The notes under the pieces: model-generated
Database searches by the model: none
What the model saw: only the letters and a program-made list of their open reading frames with translations
Told to the model about the DNA's origin: nothing
Position numbers and translations under genes: made by a program
Shown here: piece after piece, positions 62,359 through 64,000 of the stretch
Layout: each line of letters begins with the position of its first letter
Position numbering within the stretch: position 1 is the first letter of the stretch
Origin: an uncultured Prevotellaceae bacterium
Lineage (GTDB): Bacteria > Bacteroidota > Bacteroidia > Bacteroidales > Muribaculaceae
Assembly (NCBI GenBank): GCA_900318535.1
Contig: ONKU01000004.1
Coordinates: 62,001-126,000 of the forward strand
Reading direction: 5' to 3'
DNA: 64,000 nucleotides

Positions 62359-63375
62359 ATGAATAATCTGCTCAACTTTTTCGTCAAACACAGTGCGTGG
62401 TTCATTTTCGCAATTTATGTGATATTGAGCCTCGTGCTGCTGTTTAAGGATAACCCTTACCAGCAGAGCGTCTATCTGACCTCGGCCAACTCGGTGAGTG
62501 CCGCTGTCTATAAGGCGTTTAACGGCATTACGTCCTATTTTCACCTGCGGGGCATCAATGAGAGCCTGCAGGAACGCAATGCCGCGCTGGAGATGGAACT
62601 GATTGAGCTGCGGGGGCAGCTGAGTGAGATGGCGCTTCATTCGCCCGACTCGCTGCACCAGCCCGCATTGAAGCAGTACAGCTTCGTGATGGCGCATGTC
62701 ATCAGCAACAGCATTGCCCAGACCAACAACTACATCACCATCGACCGTGGACATCTCGACGGCGTGAGTCCCGAGATGGGCGTCATCGACCAGAATGGCG
62801 TGGTGGGTATTGTCAACGTCGTTGGCCCTCATGCGGCGCGTGTGATCTCGCTGCTGAACCCTCACATCAGGCTCTCGTGCAAGCTGCGCGCCAGTGGCTT
62901 CTATGGCAGTCTGGTGTGGGATGGCAAGAGCCCGCAGCATGCTGTACTCGAGGAGCTGCCCAAGCACCTGAACTGGCACAAGGGTGACACCATTGTCACG
63001 AGCGGCTATTCGGCAGTGTTCCCCGAGGGGATTATCGTGGGCACGGTCGAGGGACTGGCCCGCGGCATGAGTGACAGCTTTGTGTCGTTGCGCATCAGGC
63101 TGACGACCAACTTCAGCCAGCTGAGTAGCGTGCGTGTCATCACCAACAGCATGAAGGAGCAGATCGACGCGCTGCGCCGTGCCGAGCAGGGCATCGATAC
63201 CGTGGCCGGCATCCAGACACGTCCCGAAATCAAGCCCGAGATCGTTGACGTGGTGCCCCAGGAGGAAAAACCCAAGAAACAGCCCGTACAGCCTGTGCAG
63301 CTCGTACAGCAACCTGCGCAGCCCGCCCAGCCCGATGAACCCGTTGAACCTGAATCAGGAGGAGAACAGCCATGA
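62359..63375 (+). CDS. mreC: Rod shape-determining protein MreC
   Basis: This 338-residue bitopic membrane protein links MreB to the periplasmic wall enzymes. It has a transmembrane helix near residues 11-30 (AWFIFAIYVILSLVLLF) and a periplasmic coiled coil (about 62-95). The two-barrel core contains YITIDRGHLDGVSPEMGVI, QNGVVGIV and TSGYSAVFPEGIIVGTV. The last 50 residues are a Pro/Gln tail (KKQPVQPVQLVQQPAQPAQP), which makes it longer than the usual 280. It overlaps mreD by 4 bp. Confidence 0.95.
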   Translation: MNNLLNFFVKHSAWFIFAIYVILSLVLLFKDNPYQQSVYLTSANSVSAAVYKAFNGITSYFHLRGINESLQERNAALEMELIELRGQLSEMALHSPDSLHQPALKQYSFVMAHVISNSIAQTNNYITIDRGHLDGVSPEMGVIDQNGVVGIVNVVGPHAARVISLLNPHIRLSCKLRASGFYGSLVWDGKSPQHAVLEELPKHLNWHKGDTIVTSGYSAVFPEGIIVGTVEGLARGMSDSFVSLRIRLTTNFSQLSSVRVITNSMKEQIDALRRAEQGIDTVAGIQTRPEIKPEIVDVVPQEEKPKKQPVQPVQLVQQPAQPAQPDEPVEPESGGEQP

Positions 63376-63890
63376 CCAAGACCGTAATACAATTCATTGC
63401 CCTGTTCCTGGCATTGCTGGTGCTGCAGCTGGTGTGCAACAAGATTGTCTTGTTCAATGTGGCCATGCCGGTGGTGTTTATCTACCTGATACTGCGCCTG
63501 CCGGTCAATCTGCACGGCGGCTGGGTGTTGACCATCGCTTTCTTCATGGGACTGATCATCGACATCTTTGACAACACGCCGGGCATGAATGCGCTGGCAT
63601 GCACCATGATGGCAGCCGTGAGGCGTCCCGTATTCAACCTGTTCGTCTCGCGTGAGGACGACTTGAACATCCCGCTGCCGTCGGTGGCTTCGATGGGTGT
63701 GGGCGATTACTTCAAGTACATGGCGACGCTCGTGACTCTGTATTGCGCCCTCATCTTTGCCATTCAAGCCTTTACACTGCACAACATTCTGCTCACTCTT
63801 GCGCGCATCGCTGGCAGCAGTGTGCTGTCTATTATCGTTATTTTCGGGTTGGAAAGTCTAGTGAGCACGCACCGTGAGAAAAGATTATAA
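63372..63890 (+). CDS. mreD: Rod shape-determining protein MreD
   Basis: This 172-residue hydrophobic protein has about five transmembrane segments (VIQFIALFLALLVLQLVC, VVFIYLILRLP, GWVLTIAFFMGLIIDIF). The typical MreD block is GLIIDIFDNTPGMNALACTMMA. It is part of the elongation complex with MreC and PBP2. Its start overlaps mreC (ATGA at 63372), and its end overlaps the PBP2 start by 17 bp, so the genes are translationally coupled. Confidence 0.94.
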   Translation: MTKTVIQFIALFLALLVLQLVCNKIVLFNVAMPVVFIYLILRLPVNLHGGWVLTIAFFMGLIIDIFDNTPGMNALACTMMAAVRRPVFNLFVSREDDLNIPLPSVASMGVGDYFKYMATLVTLYCALIFAIQAFTLHNILLTLARIAGSSVLSIIVIFGLESLVSTHREKRL

Positions 63891-64000
63891 CCTGGAGAAG
63901 CGCAAGCTGGTCATTGGCGGCTTTATCGTGGCGATTGTGTTGATCTACATCGTCAGGTTGGTGCAGTTGCAGGTGCTGGACAGCACCTACAAGGCCAACG
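63874..64000 (+). CDS. mrdA: Penicillin-binding protein 2, N-terminal fragment
   Basis: The first 42 codons of a gene that runs off the right edge. The start is a GTG at 63874, inside the end of mreD. The sequence RKDYNLEKRKLVIGGFIVAI, then VLIYIVRLVQLQVLDSTYKAN, shows a short cytoplasmic tail, one transmembrane helix, and the RLxxLQVxxxxxYK pattern typical of class B PBP N-termini. Position after mreBCD identifies it as PBP2, the transpeptidase of lateral wall synthesis. The catalytic domain is outside the window. Confidence 0.88.
   Translation, partial: MRKDYNLEKRKLVIGGFIVAIVLIYIVRLVQLQVLDSTYKAN

Overview
The window looks like a chromosomal segment of a Bacteroidales bacterium (gut Prevotellaceae or Muribaculaceae type; the family is an inference). 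The signs are: cydAB preceded by a DUF4492 gene; DUF4270, DUF4890, DUF6089, DUF6242 and DUF4105 proteins; BspA/DUF285 and dockerin-tailed secreted proteins; T9SS/gliding-type C-terminal domains; a bamA-skp-skp-skp cluster; and many promoters of the Bacteroidetes form TTTG, 19-20 bp, TAnnTTTG. Most genes are core housekeeping. I see no rRNA, CRISPR array, IS element or phage module.

Layout. 1-5.1 kb: start of murF-alr, a GSCFA protein, and a 1222-residue leucine-rich-repeat surface protein (all minus). 5.2-11 kb: DUF4492-cydA-cydB (cytochrome bd), a secreted unknown, and an Smr-domain protein. 11-14.4 kb (minus): YgjP-type peptidase, trpS, inositol-phosphatase-like protein, Lrp/AsnC regulator. 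14.6-24.4 kb (plus): prmC-ribD, then DUF6242-DUF6089-uppS-bamA-skp1-skp2-skp3 (envelope biogenesis), ending at a two-way terminator facing tRNA-His. 24.6-31 kb: nagA, DUF4890, a short GT5-like protein with a DUF4270 lipoprotein, tRNA-Thr, an unknown, and an AT-rich acyltransferase. 31-36 kb (minus): secA and a DUF4105 protein. 36-43.8 kb: a Gln-rich small protein, a TPR-membrane-HTH regulator coupled to a modular secreted protein, glutamine synthetase, and a dockerin-tailed protein. 43.9-46.9 kb (minus): a fucose-type permease, a mutarotase, and a nucleotidyltransferase/GHMP-kinase-like fusion. 47-48.6 kb (minus): trpB2 behind a complete tryptophan attenuator. 48.7-57.6 kb: HerA-like ATPase, XRE regulator, a 1.1 kb gene-free gap, uvrA, a lytic transglycosylase and a gliding-C-terminal protein. 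57.7-60.4 kb: DUF285 repeat protein. 60.6-64 kb: a C_GCAxxG_C_C protein, then mreB-mreC-mreD-PBP2, the rod-shape operon.

Two things stand out. (1) Upstream of trpB2 there is a promoter, a 21-codon leader ORF with three consecutive Trp codons, an RNA arm containing those codons that pairs with a downstream arm, and an intrinsic-terminator-like hairpin just before the trpB2 start. Together these form a ribosome-mediated tryptophan attenuator on a stand-alone trpB2. (2) Eleven intergenic sites carry short tandem arrays with an exact or near-exact 7-bp period, built around YTAG. They often include a gene's own stop codon, and several are paired with a hairpin or an inverted array. A YTAG core repeated every 7 bp puts a stop codon in all six frames within three units. 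I do not recognise this as a named element.
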